Positions 11,026 through 23,493 of a stretch of DNA of 64,000 nucleotides are shown here, in pieces; the stretch's first letter is position 1, and each line of letters begins with the position of its first letter. Origin of the DNA: Rhododendron vialii. Taxonomy: Eukaryota > Streptophyta > Magnoliopsida > Ericales > Ericaceae. The translations under genes and the position numbers were made by a program. Location of the stretch: the NCBI RefSeq assembly GCF_030253575.1, contig NC_080559.1, positions 27,120,501-27,184,500 of the forward strand, given 5' to 3'. The notes beneath the pieces were generated by a model, which did no database searches, had not been told where the DNA came from, and saw only the letters and a program-made list of their open reading frames with translations.

Positions 11026-13625
11026 TGTAACAACCCGAAAATTTTATTAATAATAATATCATTTAATTAATGTTATTAATAATGAAATTAATTCTTTTCC
11101 TTAATAAAATTAATTATTTCCTTAATAGGATATATATATACAAACATAATTATCTTTTTTTAATTTTTTTTAATTGCATGCATGCATAATTACGAAATTC
11201 CTTTCATCTCTCCCTCTCCTACTCAGTCTCTACTTTCTCCCTAACCCTTATTTTCGTCCATCTCAAGCCCTAGAGTTATAATCCTTTTTAAACTCAATTT
11301 TATCAACTTTTATAAAAATTCTCCTATATATATACCTCATTAATCCGACCCTAGGTTTTACCACAAAATTCTCTACACCCCACCAGTTCAGAAAAGAGAG
11401 AAAAATCGAAGAGAACGAAGCCCCAATCTATGGAGTTTTAGAGAGAGAAAGAAAGAGAGAGGAAAGTGGGTTTGCATTCCAAAGCCAATCGAAACCCAAT
11501 TCGACCATTCCAATCTGTTCCTACCACTCCTAGCATCGCCAAACGTCGGTCAATTCGAGCCCAAGGTCCCCCGATCGCTAAAACCGAAATTGTCTTCTCC
11601 AAAGTTTCAAAATTCGTTTTAAAATCAATTCGGCCCGAACCAAGGTATTATAATCCCTTCCAAACACTTCTCTAAGTATATTAAGTGTTTTTAAGCCTAA
11701 CCCTATGCCCTAAATGGACCCATGCATCGAAACCGTAGCAAAAAAACCAAAAAAATGAAATCTGGACCGTACCTTGCGGCCGCAACCTGCGGACCGCAAG
11801 AACCAGTCGCGAGTTTGCGGCTGGGCTTCCCACCGGAAGGTCAACCCAGTCAGACCTTGCGGTTTGACCTGTTTTGGTTCGAATCAACTTTTCGACATTC
11901 CGAACACTGTTTTTGACCCCCGAACTATTTTTCCTAGACTTTTCACACCTCAAAGATCATACCTTGTTAATATCATAATTTATTTATTTATTTAGATATT
12001 TATTAATTATTTATTTGTTATCTTTCAAGGTTTTATAAACGAAAAATATTTGCAACCTTCCAAAAAAATATTTTTAACACCCAAACTATTTTTCCTATAT
12101 TCCTCACACCTCAAAGATGATAATTTGTTAAATTAATATTTTTTTATTTAATTTACTATTTATTGTTATTTCTATAGTGTTTCCAATCAAAAATTCTTTA
12201 CGACCTTATAAACCTTATTATAAATGCCCGAATAATTTTATTTAGACTCTCTAGATTCTGAAGATGAAATTTTGTTAACCGCAACACATTTTAAATTATA
12301 AATTATTTATTATCTATTTACTTCACTTTTGGTCACTTTATTTAACGTCTTTATTTAAATTAATCCCGTGACCCTCCGAACCCAACTTTCGACACTCAAC
12401 TGGTTGCATAAGATCTTTAGGACTCTTATTAAGGTCATGATAAATATTCTTAATATTTTTTATCTAATTAATGTATTTAATTAGTTTTTAATTAATCTAT
12501 TATCTTAGAATTAATTAATAAGAGCCCATAAAATTTTTCTTTTAATTTCTTTTAAAATTCTTACTTTATTATTGATATTGTGACCATATAAGATTAAGGG
12601 CAACGGCCCGTCCATAATAAGTTGCGTGATTACATTGTTTATTAATTGTTTTAATTATTATTTATTTGTTGTATATTGCATCACTGCTTAATTGAATGCT
12701 AGATTGGACCCTAGAGACATGGGTTGGTATGCGAATAGAGTTCACTTAGACGATGCTAGGTAATGGATGAATTGGAAAGTTTTGCTTTCTTTAGAATGCC
12801 TGCAGGCGGGATTTTGAGATGTGATAAGTTGGATGTGATGGTTTGAAACTGGCAAAGTAAGTCCAGTGTTGATTGATGAATGATAATTGGCAAAGTAAGC
12901 CCAATGATGAATGATGTATTGATACTGGCAAAGTAAGCCCCAGTGATGATTGTGAAGTGGTATATAAGATAAGCGAACCCTAGTTATGATTCGGGCATGA
13001 TAAGCTTTCTTTTGTTGTAATGAGAGGGATACACGCTAGGTACATAACTGAAGTGCAATCCGCGATAACAAAAGAAAGTGAGCTTATGGGACAGGGCATA
13101 GCTAGCGATTGGGGAGGAAAGATCCCGCGGAGGAGATTTTAGATTTCACGTCAAGTTAATGGATAGTAATAAATTGGTTTATATGGAACAAACTCTGTCT
13201 TACTTTTTCGCACTACTATTATCCTGCTGCTTGCTAACTGTAAAGTAAGAGGGGTAGTTGGGTTGGATTATACTACGGGGTGAACTCGTTCACTCAGGTA
13301 TGGATTGCCTGGCTTCCGTGCTAGATTTTGCAGATAATCAAGAAGAGACACCAAATCCCGAAAGTGAACAGTTTATGCGGAAGAGAACCCAAAGGTGGGA
13401 GCTGAGCCAGAATATGCTTGGGATCCGTATCAAACTTAGAAGATGGCTCTGTTATTTTGTTAGTTTATTACCACAAAGACTATTTTCAGTATTTCTACGA
13501 TAATTTGTAATAGACGAAACTTTAGGGTGAATTATCCAGTTTGGATTTTGAATTTTAATTCAATAAATTTTTAGAAATCAATATTTAAAACCTCCGATTT
13601 TATTTTCAAAAATCGGGGCGTTACA
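11026..13625. mobile_element. Long solo LTR (Ty3-type ends), 2.6 kb, nested in the Helitron
   Basis: Begins TGTAACAACCCGAAAA and ends TCGGGGCGTTACA, the inverted termini common in plant Ty3/gypsy LTRs. The 5-bp TSD TATTG is perfect (11021-11025 and 13626-13630). A TATA-like stretch (about 11322-11335) and a purine-rich leader with GAGAGAGAAAG suggest + orientation. No gag-pol coding sequence is present between the ends, so this is most simply one long solo LTR. It postdates the Helitron because it interrupts it. Confidence 0.75.
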
Positions 13626-14185
13626 TATTGTAACTGAGGTTGAGAGAGGAATTATGGGGGAGGAGAGTGGGAATTGAATAAAGAGAACCGGAAAGAAAAC
13701 GTGTAGGGAGAAAGAGAGAGAAACGATTAAGGAGAGAGAGAGAGAGAAATTTTCCTTACACAATTTGTATTTCCATTATAGCACCGACCCAATCAATGGC
13801 AATTTCGGAAATCAAGTTCGATGAATGACATAATTGAATAATCAAGATTTGATAATACTTGAATTGCAATCCTGGTTTCGATTGTAATCAACAGCAATTT
13901 CATTTCGATTGTAATAAACTGCTTTTTATTACAGTCAAGTCTTTGTAGTCCATAACTGAATAATGTCCATCCAATCATGACCAAAAATTCAGTAATTTCA
14001 TAAATCATTACCAAAAATATTTTCGTAAATCAGTCATTACAATCAATTTGGTAAATGTGGGAACATTAATTCCCGAAATCAAAGGGAACCATCCAGAGAG
14101 AGAGAATTAGGCACGGGCGTGACAAAAAAAGACCCAATGTTGTAAGGAAAAAAAAAACTAATCTCTCACACTCACATTTTTTCTT

Positions 14186-14374
14186 CCAATTTTCGGCAAA
14201 AGAAGCCCAATATGAGTAAAAATTGTTCAAGAAAAAAATCGAAGTTGCAAGAGAACTGAAAAAAATCATTTAAGAATCTCCCAATTTTCGGCAAAAGAAA
14301 CCCAATATGAGTAAAAATTGTTCAAGAAAAAAAATCGAACTTGTATGAGAACTGAAAAAAATCCTTCGATGTTT
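14186..14374. repeat. 95-bp tandem duplication near the Helitron 5' end
   Basis: Two copies beginning CCAATTTTCGGC (14186 and 14281) with the same AAATTGTTCAAGAAAAAAA segment and a few differences. It lies about 600 bp inside the Helitron 5' terminus (minus-strand element). Non-coding. Confidence 0.7.
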
Positions 14375-14990
14375 GAATCCATTGCAATGTTCAAGAAATT
14401 GAACTTACCTCACTATCAGTAATGGTCGTTCGTGGAAAATGTATGCTTGTGACAAACAGACCGTAAAAAACGTGGGCCTTCTAAATAGAAGGTATAATCA
14501 AAATTGAAAGCTTTGAAGTAGCAATGATTCCAAATTTTCGGCTGAGAAGGTACAGTATTATAGAAAGTATAAGATAGTATGAAGAATAAAATCTAATAAT
14601 AAACAAACATTTGATCTTTTTACTGATTTAAAAAAAAAAAGTTTGAAAATCACCCTAATTTTCGGCTAGCTGATTGGACTGATTTCTAAATATACCATTC
14701 AATCCTCCTGTGATTTCGGGTATACTTTCCTAATATACCATTCCAAATACACACAATCTATATACCATTCCACATATTTGATAAATGTGGTAACATTAAT
14801 TCCCAAAATCACAGTGAACCAATCTTAGCCGAAATTATGGCCTTTTCGTAGTAATTTTTTTTTTCCAAATTAATCCCTCGGTTTTCTACACTGTAATCTC
14901 AGCCGTTGAAAAAATGTTTACCGATCCTAGGGTCCAAAATATAGGAGACAATTTAGGGGATTCAAAAACCACCCTATCATATTATATAGA

Positions 14991-15743
14991 TGGAGGCCAC
15001 TACAGTTCCCAAAAGAACGATCTAAGTCAATTCTTTAAATTTATAATATTTTTTTGAGAGCTTCCTTGACAAATCAGCTCAATACAATGACTGTTAGTGC
15101 TCGATCCAATCTTCCAACTTTCATTCAAATTTTAGGGGTCAAAATCTTTATCAAAACTTAGAAAATTAGATCAAGCACTTATACTTATAATGTGTTTGGA
15201 TTTGGATTTGAAATTTTTTTTGAAAAATAGTAAGGATAATAAGTGAAAAGAGGTAGAGAAAGAGAATGTTGAAAGTAGAGAGAATCTAAAAGATATTTTT
15301 TAAAAAATATTTTTTGAAAAGCAAAGACATAATCCATTTGAGGTGAATTTTAGCTCAAAAAATATTTTAAATTTAATGAACAACTCAAATTATTTATATA
15401 AGATATGTAATTGATCCCACGTTGCAACTGTGTACGGTCTGTGCAGAGACTGTGCACAGAAAATCTGTTTTGTGAATAGCACTGCTGTAATAAAGCGAGG
15501 AAATGCAAGATCATTCCCAATCGAACGGTACGTATTCAACTAAAATAGGGTTAGACAATCCAACGGCTTCAAACTGCTTCACCTTCAGACCATAAAACTC
15601 AAACCCTAAACCCTTTCTCTTCCTCTTTCGCTCCTTGCTACCGCAATTCACAGCAGACATCCTTTGTAGCAGGAGCCTCCCTCTCTCTCCTCTCTCCTTC
15701 ACATCCTTTCTCTCTCCACACACACACACATACCAACATAGTC
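14991..15743. other. RH7 upstream region
   Basis: Non-coding. The 200 bp before the RH7 start are strongly CT-rich with a (CA)n run ending just before the ATG, as in many plant leaders. No unambiguous TATA box was found. The remainder is AT-rich without recognised elements. Confidence 0.5.
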
Positions 15744-18700
15744 ATGCCTTCTCTCGCTCTCTCCGAACCTGTATCCTCCCAGTCCCCCAAAGTCAAGAAG
15801 AAGAAGATGAAGGCCGACGCGAACGTCGAAACCCTAGAACTCGACTCCTCGACCGTTAAGAAGGCCAAGAAGGAGAAGAAAGCGAAGAAGTCGAAGGCCT
15901 CCGATTCCGATTCGGAAGAATTCAACTTGAACAGCAAGAAGAAAGATAAGAAGCGGAAGGCGGCCGATATCGACGAGGAGGAGGAGGAGGAGAGGAGCGA
16001 AGCAAGCTCGGAATTGATCGAGCCGGTGAATTCGAGTAAGAAGAAGAAGGTGAAGCTGGTGGAGGCTGTCGATGACGTGGAGGAGGGGGAGGAAATGGAG
16101 AATCCGAATTCGGTGTCGAAGTTTAGGATTTCGGCGCCGCTGCGGGAGATGTTGAAGTCGAAGGGGATTGAAGCGTTGTTCCCTATACAAGCCATGACTT
16201 TTGATATCGTCCTGGACGGGTCGGACATCGTGGGCCGGGCACGCACCGGTCAGGTACGTATTGCACGTGTTGATAATTAGCTTTAATAGGGCTTGAATTG
16301 TCATCATGTTGTAGGTTTCAAGATTAGGGTCGTTTTACTTGTCAAGATTTTGATATGAAACACTTTGATGGGCAAATCTAAAATTTAAGCATAAATGTGA
16401 GTAGATGGTTCGTTAATGGCATAGTTGTAAATTTGAGAAGAAGGAATGACCTTGTAAGATTTGTGTACAAATTTGATTCAAGCCGTATAAGATTGAGTCA
16501 AGGACTTGGGTTGGTTTTAAAGATTTGCATTAATGGTGTAGTTGTAAATTTGAGAGGAAGGAAATGACCTTGTAAGATTTGTGTAAAAATTTGAGTGAAG
16601 CCGTATAAGATTGAGTCAAGGACTGGGGTCGGTTTTAGGGGTTTTACCCAGGTTTTGATTCTGAGTCAGAATAAAAAATTGGGCACGGGCTAGAGATGCT
16701 CTTATACATATGCCACTGAGGAATTTGCAACTTATTATTGGGGTACTGTTTTGAAGAGGTTGGTATTGAGATGAATTTATCTCTTTGCTTTATTCGTTTG
16801 AGCTTAGTTAGTTAGTTTGTGTCAGCTATGTAAGGTTCTGGGGGCATTTCAAACTTCGTTTAGGAAATGCTTATTTGGGAATCGAAATATACCATCGTTT
16901 CTGGGTTGGAAGTAGACCTTGCTTGTATGCACTTGATATTTGGACTAGATACTTGCACGAGCTAGTAGTGTCTTGGCTTGGCATGAGATAGCTTCATGCC
17001 TTCATCTATAGTCAAAAAAAACTCTATACGATATAAGATTTGGTTTGTCCTTGAAGAATCTGGCATGTTAACCGGTTTAGGCTTCACAATGACGATGTCG
17101 GACCCCTAACAATGATGTCTGCTAACTAGTCAAAACCTTAGCGTTAGTAATTGATAAGTCCCATGGTACAGTCATGGATGCTTTCTGATGTTGATCTAAT
17201 TGGGTTTTCGGTTGCTTGATGTACCAACTATGATGCACGGACACGGACACGCCATGTGTATATTTATTTATTAACTTATTTATATAAATAAATAAATGAT
17301 TTTAGTTTGACATCCAGATTTTTTTAAAATTACAGTTAGACCCCTAATTTTAGTTAAAAAATTACAGTTTGACCCTCAATTTTTTTAAAATTACAGTTTG
17401 GCCCCCAATTTTTTTTTAAAATTACAGTTTGGCCCTTTTTGTGTCCCCATCAGTGTCCCCCCGTGTCCTCAGCCATGTCCCCGTAGAAAATTTAAATTAA
17501 ATTATGGGACACACCATGTGGCGTGTGTTAGACTTGTCCCACATCGCTCATCTAAGTCACCCAAGCTTGGTTAATAAATTCTAAAGGCTACTCCACTTAT
17601 AGCCAATTGGTTTTAGGTTGGAACCCTCCAAGAAATCTAACATGGTATCAGAGCTAGGTCTTGGGTGGCCTCACCTCTCGTGGGAAAGTCTCTGTCATCT
17701 TTGTCGACCGAGTCAGTCAATCAGCTCCTGGTTTGTCACCTCCACGTGTGCATCCGGGCTGCACGTGAGGGGGAGTGTTAGACTTGTCTCACATCGCTCA
17801 TCTAAGCCACCCAAGCTTGGTTAATAAATTCTAGAGGCTACTCCACCTATAGCCAATTGGTTTTAGGTTGGAACCCTCCAAGAAATCTAACAGCGTGTCC
17901 CATACGTGTCCCCGTGTCCCGACACTGTGATGCTTCGACCTCTAGAGGTGTCGGTGCTTCATAGTGTACCAAAGATGATGCTTTTATCAATCTTGTTCCT
18001 AGTGACTGTAAAACATAGTGAATGTAATCTTTGCTCTTGAGGCACTTAACAATCAGTCAATCATTGTGTGCCAATGCAAGGCTTTAGTTAAGTAGAGCTT
18101 GAGGCATTTAACAATCTTTTTCGTACCTATGCGAACACAGGCTTCAGTGTTGGTCCGAAGTTGACTTCCAAACTGATAGTAACGACTTTGTTTGGTTCTC
18201 CCCTCAGAAATAATCTCTCCAAAACTTGACTGTTTCGCCATTTGTGTTTTTTCGTCTTTTGTGATTTTTTGTCAAATTTTTTACTTGTTTATACTTTTTG
18301 GATGTGCATAACATACCTCTATTCAAAAAGTTAATGAGTTTGTCAAAATGTTAAAAAAATTATTAAAGACGGAAAAATACGCAAATCTATAGAACTTTTT
18401 TATCTCAAAAATACATCTCAAAATTGCAAACCAAACACATTGAACGCTTTTGGATTGAGGATGCTTTTGGTCAGTCCTGTTTTTTTGTACTGTAGACTGA
18501 ATGGAAATGTGGTCTTGCACTGTCAATATTTATTAACTTATTCGTGACATGATCAGATGTTCTGTGGTAGAAGTATGTCTTGGGAGCTTCTGTTGTAGGT
18601 TATTGAGAAGACCAAAGGCTAGTCTTAGCTATCTATGATATACAAGGCGTAAAAAAATTAAGAATTTCTCATGGGGTTATATGGTAGTTTGATATGATTT

Positions 18701-18811
18701 GTGCTTAAGTTATGTCTGGTCTATTCGAGACGGTTTGTCCCCTTAGCTGGGAATAAGGATCTTGGTGAAGCTTGCCGCATGGCTTATAGGTGCTGTAGAC
18801 ATAACTAGTGT

Positions 18812-18850
<39 letters not shown>

Positions 18851-19452
18851 CCTGTTTGTTTGGTATGGAGTGGTTGAGCGTTGAGGTCTAGTGCAGGCCT
18901 CTGTGAGGTCTTGTAGTCCTGTAGTGTTTATTTGTTTTTTGTTTTTTTTCCTGGTTTGCTGGACTGCCAGGGTCTGCACTTGCTTTTGTCATTGTCTTGT
19001 TCTGATTTGTGGTAATTACCTTACCAAAAAGGGGCTAGTCTTACTTATTGGAAAAAAGGACAGAAGCTCGTGCAGTATTTTACTGGTGTTTATTCTAATA
19101 ATGCTCTTTACCAAATTTTAGCTCTATCGACATCAACTTTATTCATTGTATTTGAATTTGCCGTTGAAGGAACTCGCCTTGCTTGAAGAAGTTTATTTGT
19201 TTAACTTTCATTTGCTTCACAGTTCTGTGCGTTGGTTGCCAGTTTCATTTCTTGTTGACTGAATTTTGACTCCTATGTTGCACCGTACAGGGTAAAACAC
19301 TAGCCTTTGTGTTGCCATTATTGGAATCTTTAACAAATGGGCCTACAAAAGCAGCAAGAAAAACTGGATATGGGAAGGCACCAAGTGTTCTTGTGCTTTT
19401 ACCTACAAGGGAATTGGCCAAACAGGTATTAGACAACAACCCTAGTGTTATA

Positions 19453-19495
<43 letters not shown>

Positions 19496-22400
19496 CCCAG
19501 TTTCCTGTTTAATTTATTGTTTTCATTTGTTTTTATACAGGTGTCTGCGGACTTTGAAGTTTATGGTGGGGCCTTGGGATTGACCTCATGCTGTTTATAT
19601 GGCGGAGCTCCTTACCAAAGTCAACAGATTAAACTGAAAAGAGGGGTTGATATAGTTGTGGGGACACCTGGCCGAATTAAGGTACCCTCTTTGGATGGTT
19701 AATTATATGCCTTGGTTGTGTTATGTTTGCCTCAAACCAAACCAAACCAATCCGAGCCTTATGTTTGCCACAGGAATTTAAAAATTTGTTGCCTGTGATG
19801 ATACTATTTTTCTTGAATTGGTTGGTATGACCATCAGCTTCCATGAAAATATTGTTGTAGGATCACATAGAGAGGGGAAATATTGATCTGAGCTCACTGA
19901 AGTTCCGTGTGCTCGATGAAGCTGATGAAATGCTAAGGATGGGTTTTGTTGAAGATGTTGAGCTTATTCTAGGTATGTAGTTCATCGTACACAAGTTCCT
20001 TGTGTTGATAATAGGTTGATAGTGTGGTATATGTCTTGAAGCCACCATAGGTTCCACTAATGGAGTATTTATAACAGCTCACTTGTCGAATTTTGTAGGT
20101 AAGGTGGAGGACGTGAGCAAAGTTCAGACACTTCTATTCAGTGCCACTTTACCAACCTGGGTTAAGAATGTTCGTTTCTTTCTTAATATTTCTCAATTTC
20201 TTGTGGGTATTCAGATTTCAAAGTTGTGCTAAATGTGCTGTTCTCTCTCCCTGTCCAATTATTTCTGAAAACTGTTCCTTTCCTTTTCCCTCTTTCCATC
20301 CTCTTATCTGACTGAAAGCTGTGTTTCCAGATTGCTGCTAGGTTTCTCAAACCCAATAAAAAAACTGTTGATCTTGTTGGTAATGAAAAGATGAAGGCTA
20401 GTACCAATGTGAGGCATATAACTATTCCCTGCTCAAGTTCTGCCAGATCTCAACTTATTCCTGATATTATTCGCTGCTATAGCAGGTGGGTTACATATGG
20501 TGCCCAGTGATTTTCTGTTTATGATATTTAGGTGTTCCCTCTAAGTTGTGATTAATCGTCTTGATCTATTGCTCTCTGGTGTGGTTGATTCAGTGGTGGG
20601 CGTACTATCATTTTCACTGAGACGAAGGATTGTGCTTCTGAACTTGCTGACATTTTGCCTGGAGCACGTCCTTTACATGGGGACATACAACAAGCTCAGA
20701 GGGAGGTATGTCAAGCAATTCACTTTAATTTAGGGTTTTTTCCCCCTCCTGGCCCATTTAGGGTTTTTTGGCACTTGGCCTAGTATTATGCACTTTGCAA
20801 TCGTTTGAGCTTTTCGTTGGAATGCCCTGATAGTTTTTAGAATATGCCTACTTCTGTGATGAGTCCGGCCAGGGTGTGCACGCGTTGGTCCAGGTTGGGT
20901 TTGGGCCTGACCCGTGAACCGACCGAGCTGTATGGGTTTAGAGAAAATCTAATCGATGCTGATTGATGAGCCTTTCGAAACCTCCTGTTGTGGGTCTCGG
21001 TTCACTTGGTTGGAGACGGTTGGTTTTGGCGGGTTAGCCTCCAGAGAGAGAGAGAGTACTGGTTCGAGCTATGCAGTTCCTAGATTCCTCCACCCGCAAT
21101 CCGACCACCCTAGCTGATCTCAGCTAAGCTATTGAGGGATTCGCCTGTTGGGCTACAGTTTGAATACCTGCACTTTAGGCTGTGAGTGTGGTCTTCTGTC
21201 ACTCCTAGGTTAGATGTGTTGACTAAACCCGGTCTTCTAGGTGCTTTCTTTCATTATATAAACTCACTGCACTGCTTTCTTCTTAGGTTGTCCTTGTAAC
21301 AGTTTTCCCACCTTGAGTGTAATGTTTTGAGCTAGGGTTTAGCATAATCAAAATCATAATTACTTCTGTGGGTGGAGATTTTCAAGGATACATGGATACT
21401 GATTTAGCAGAAGTTTCATTTATGATGAGATTGAAGTTCTTTATAGTGCTTGGGGTATATATTAATGTGAAACTGGATCAACGTAGTTGGTTTCTGTCGA
21501 CACTAGTATCTCGACCCGTTCTATTTTAGCTATTGTCCTTGTTCTGTTCTAAAATTGTGATCTGATGGTCCCAGGTTACTCTTTCTGGCTTCAGATCAGG
21601 AAAGTTCATGACATTAGTGGCAACAAATGTGGCAGCAAGGGGGTTGGACATCAACGATGTTCAGTTAATCATCCAGGTTTGTTTACAAGTTAATAGAGAT
21701 ACAGGCCTGGTTTCAATATATGTGTCTTCTTAAGATACTGATAATAGCTATATCTTTAGTGCGAGCCTCCACGTGATGTAGAAGCATATATTCATCGATC
21801 TGGACGGACGGGTAGAGCTGGTAAAATTACTAAATCTTGGCTCTTTTTTATGGTTATTAGCAATTTTAATATAATTATGGTGTTCACTTGTTTAGAATGG
21901 TTTGTCTTCTCTGAATTACTTAAGAGCTATTCTTTTCCAGGAAATACTGGGGTTGCAGTGATGCTTTATGACCCAAGACGTTCAAATTTTGCCAAGATAG
22001 AAAGAGAATCTGGGGTTAAGTTTGAGCACATATCTGCTCCTCAGCCAGCTGATATTGCCAAGGCTGCTGGATCAGAAGCAGCAGAAACAATCACCCAAGT
22101 AACCGATGGGTAAGTTAACATAATAACAATGCAGCTGTGTAGTTCTATTTCGGTTGGGAATACTATTTTCTGTTGCCCCATGTATTGATTATGTGCCCTA
22201 CAAACTGTAGTGTCATTCCCATCTTCAAATCTGCTGCTGAGGAGCTAATAAATGCTTCTGGTCTATCACCGGTAGAACTGCTTGCAAAAGCACTTGCCTG
22301 GACTGCTGTGAGTTATTCTGGTTATTATTTTTCTGTTTTTAAATGTTGTTACGATTATATACTGGAATTTTTTTGGGGTTGATCGGGCTTAAACGTCAAT

Positions 22401-23493
22401 GGTGTAGGGTTATACAGAGATCAAGAGTAGATCACTTCTTACTTCCATGGAGAACCATGTCACTGTACATCTTGAGGCTGGAAGACCCATATACACACCA
22501 TCGTTAGTCCTTTATCAACTCAATATCTTTATTACGCATATTGTGTTTCTGCTTTTTTGGTTTATATATATAATCTAAGATGAGAAAGAACAAACAACTA
22601 TGCTTTTTTTTTTTTTGGAACATAGAACAAACAACTATGCTGGCCTTGACTTTTGTTATGGTACCCACTCTAGGGTGTCTGATATGGATATTTTGTACAA
22701 TGCATTTCATGGACGGTACAGGTTTCCTCAGGCACGCCTAATAATTCTTCTCCTAATGTCGTGACATTTCAGGTTTGCTTATGCTGTCTTGAGGAGGTTT
22801 TTACCTGAGGAGAAAGTGGAGCTGGTGAAGGGTTTCTCTCTAACAGCTGATGGAAAGGGGGCGGTATTCGATGTGCCTACTGAAGAGTTGGACACATTTC
22901 TTGCTGGTAAGTTTTGTTTGATTATGAAACTATTTCAAATGGGATTAAACTTCATACAAATCTTTTTGGCAGCAAAAGCGGAGCAGTTTAGCATCTATTT
23001 CGAAAACATTTGGTTCCATATGGACATATGCAACTACTATGTAATTGAGAAACATTTTTGTCCCAGAAATATTTTCCAATTATTTCTCCACTGTTTTTTC
23101 TGCTCTACTATGTTCTGAAAATATTATATTATTTTTTCAATGTGTTTTCTCCAATTTTTTTTGCTTGCGTGGTTAGATGTCTAAAACCAGGGGTTTTAAT
23201 GTACTTTTCATGGATTCGTGTGACTCCATGTCTATTTGCTTCTTGTTTTTTGTCTGTGTTGTGTTCTGCAAACAGGCCAGGAAAAGGCAGGTGGTGTGAG
23301 TTTAGAGGTGGTGAAAGAGTTGCCTCAATTGCAAGAGAAAGAAGCAAGAGTGGGAAGATTTAGCAATAGTGGGCGTGGCGGCGGGGGTGGGAGGTTTTCA
23401 GGAGGAAGAGGAGGTGGTTTCTCTGATCGAAGAAGCGGTGGGTTTTCCAGAGGCTCCGGTGGCGGGAGGGGTCGCAGCAACAACAAATGGTGA
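15744..23493 (+). CDS. RH7: DEAD-box ATP-dependent RNA helicase 7 (PRH75 type), 14 exons
   Basis: Nucleolar RNA helicase of the DDX21/PRH75 group, implicated in rRNA processing. Exons by frame and GT/AG: 15744-16253, 19291-19425, 19541-19681, 19861-19972, 20099-20169, 20331-20485, 20594-20705, 21575-21676, 21760-21820, 21941-22109, 22211-22307, 22408-22502, 22773-22906, 23276-23493; about 703 aa, close to the plant family size. Order: Lys/Glu-rich acidic-basic N-terminus (residues 20-125, nuclear/nucleolar targeting); Q-motif region with FPIQ; motif I ARTGQGKT, split by intron 1; Ia PTRELA; TPGR; DEAD in [44 protein letters not shown]-type domain follows (about residues 520-610), then a Gly/Arg-rich RGG-like tail ending GRGRSNNKW. 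All motifs are intact. Intron 1 (3.0 kb) hosts a TRIM, a tandem duplication and a TC microsatellite. Confidence 0.93.
16413..16646. repeat. 117-bp tandem duplication in RH7 intron 1
   Basis: Copies start TTAATGG at 16413 and 16530 and share ATGACCTTGTAAGATTTGTG and GCCGTATAAGATTGAGTCAA, with scattered differences. Intronic, no ORF. Confidence 0.75.
17526..17892 (+). mobile_element. Complete TRIM retrotransposon in RH7 intron 1
   Basis: Two 117-bp LTRs (17526-17642 and 17776-17892), each TGTTAGACTTG...AATCTAACA, differ at only four positions, all transitions. LTR1 is followed at once by TGGTATCAGAGCT (17643), the classic primer-binding site for initiator Met-tRNA. LTR2 is preceded by the polypurine tract GAGGGGGAG (17767-17775). 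The 133-bp interior has no coding capacity. The 5-bp TSD GCGTG is perfect (17521-17525, 17893-17897). This is a terminal-repeat retrotransposon in miniature, moved in trans. It sits within another repetitive stretch rich in CACGGACACG / CCGTGTCC wording (about 17235-17930). Confidence 0.95.
18815..18847. repeat. (TC)n microsatellite, RH7 intron 1
   Basis: Uninterrupted CT/TC dinucleotide run of about 33 bases; likely length-polymorphic. Confidence 0.95.
19456..19493. repeat. (CT)n microsatellite, RH7 intron 2
   Basis: About 38 bases of CT repeat in the 115-bp intron 2, 48 bases before the exon 3 acceptor, so length change here alters the branch-point/polypyrimidine region spacing. Confidence 0.95.

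Larger units (their letters stand above)
8404..14990 (-). mobile_element. Helitron, 6.6 kb, with nested insertions
   Basis: Read on the minus strand, the 5' end at 14990 is TCTATATAATATGATAGGG, the TC-start typical of plant Helitrons, preceded by A. The 3' end at 8404 has a small GC hairpin (GTGCCTTCAGGCAT, around 8416-8430), then about ten bases, then CTAG followed by T. That matches the Helitron pattern of insertion between A and T without TSD. Inside is an RPA-type OB-fold remnant (10109-10229, minus). RPA-like proteins are a known companion of plant Helitrons. No Rep/helicase ORF remains, so the element is non-autonomous. A LINE tail and a 2.6-kb solo LTR are nested in it. Confidence 0.68.

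Noticed and set aside
15638..16307. Long antisense ORFs over RH7 exon 1 (202 and 157 codons)
   Set aside because: Ser/Phe- or Leu/Arg-rich mirror images of the Lys/Glu-rich exon; no independent evidence.
17618..17824. 68-codon ORF in RH7 intron 1
   Set aside because: It lies within the TRIM (PBS, interior and LTR2) and has no protein similarity.
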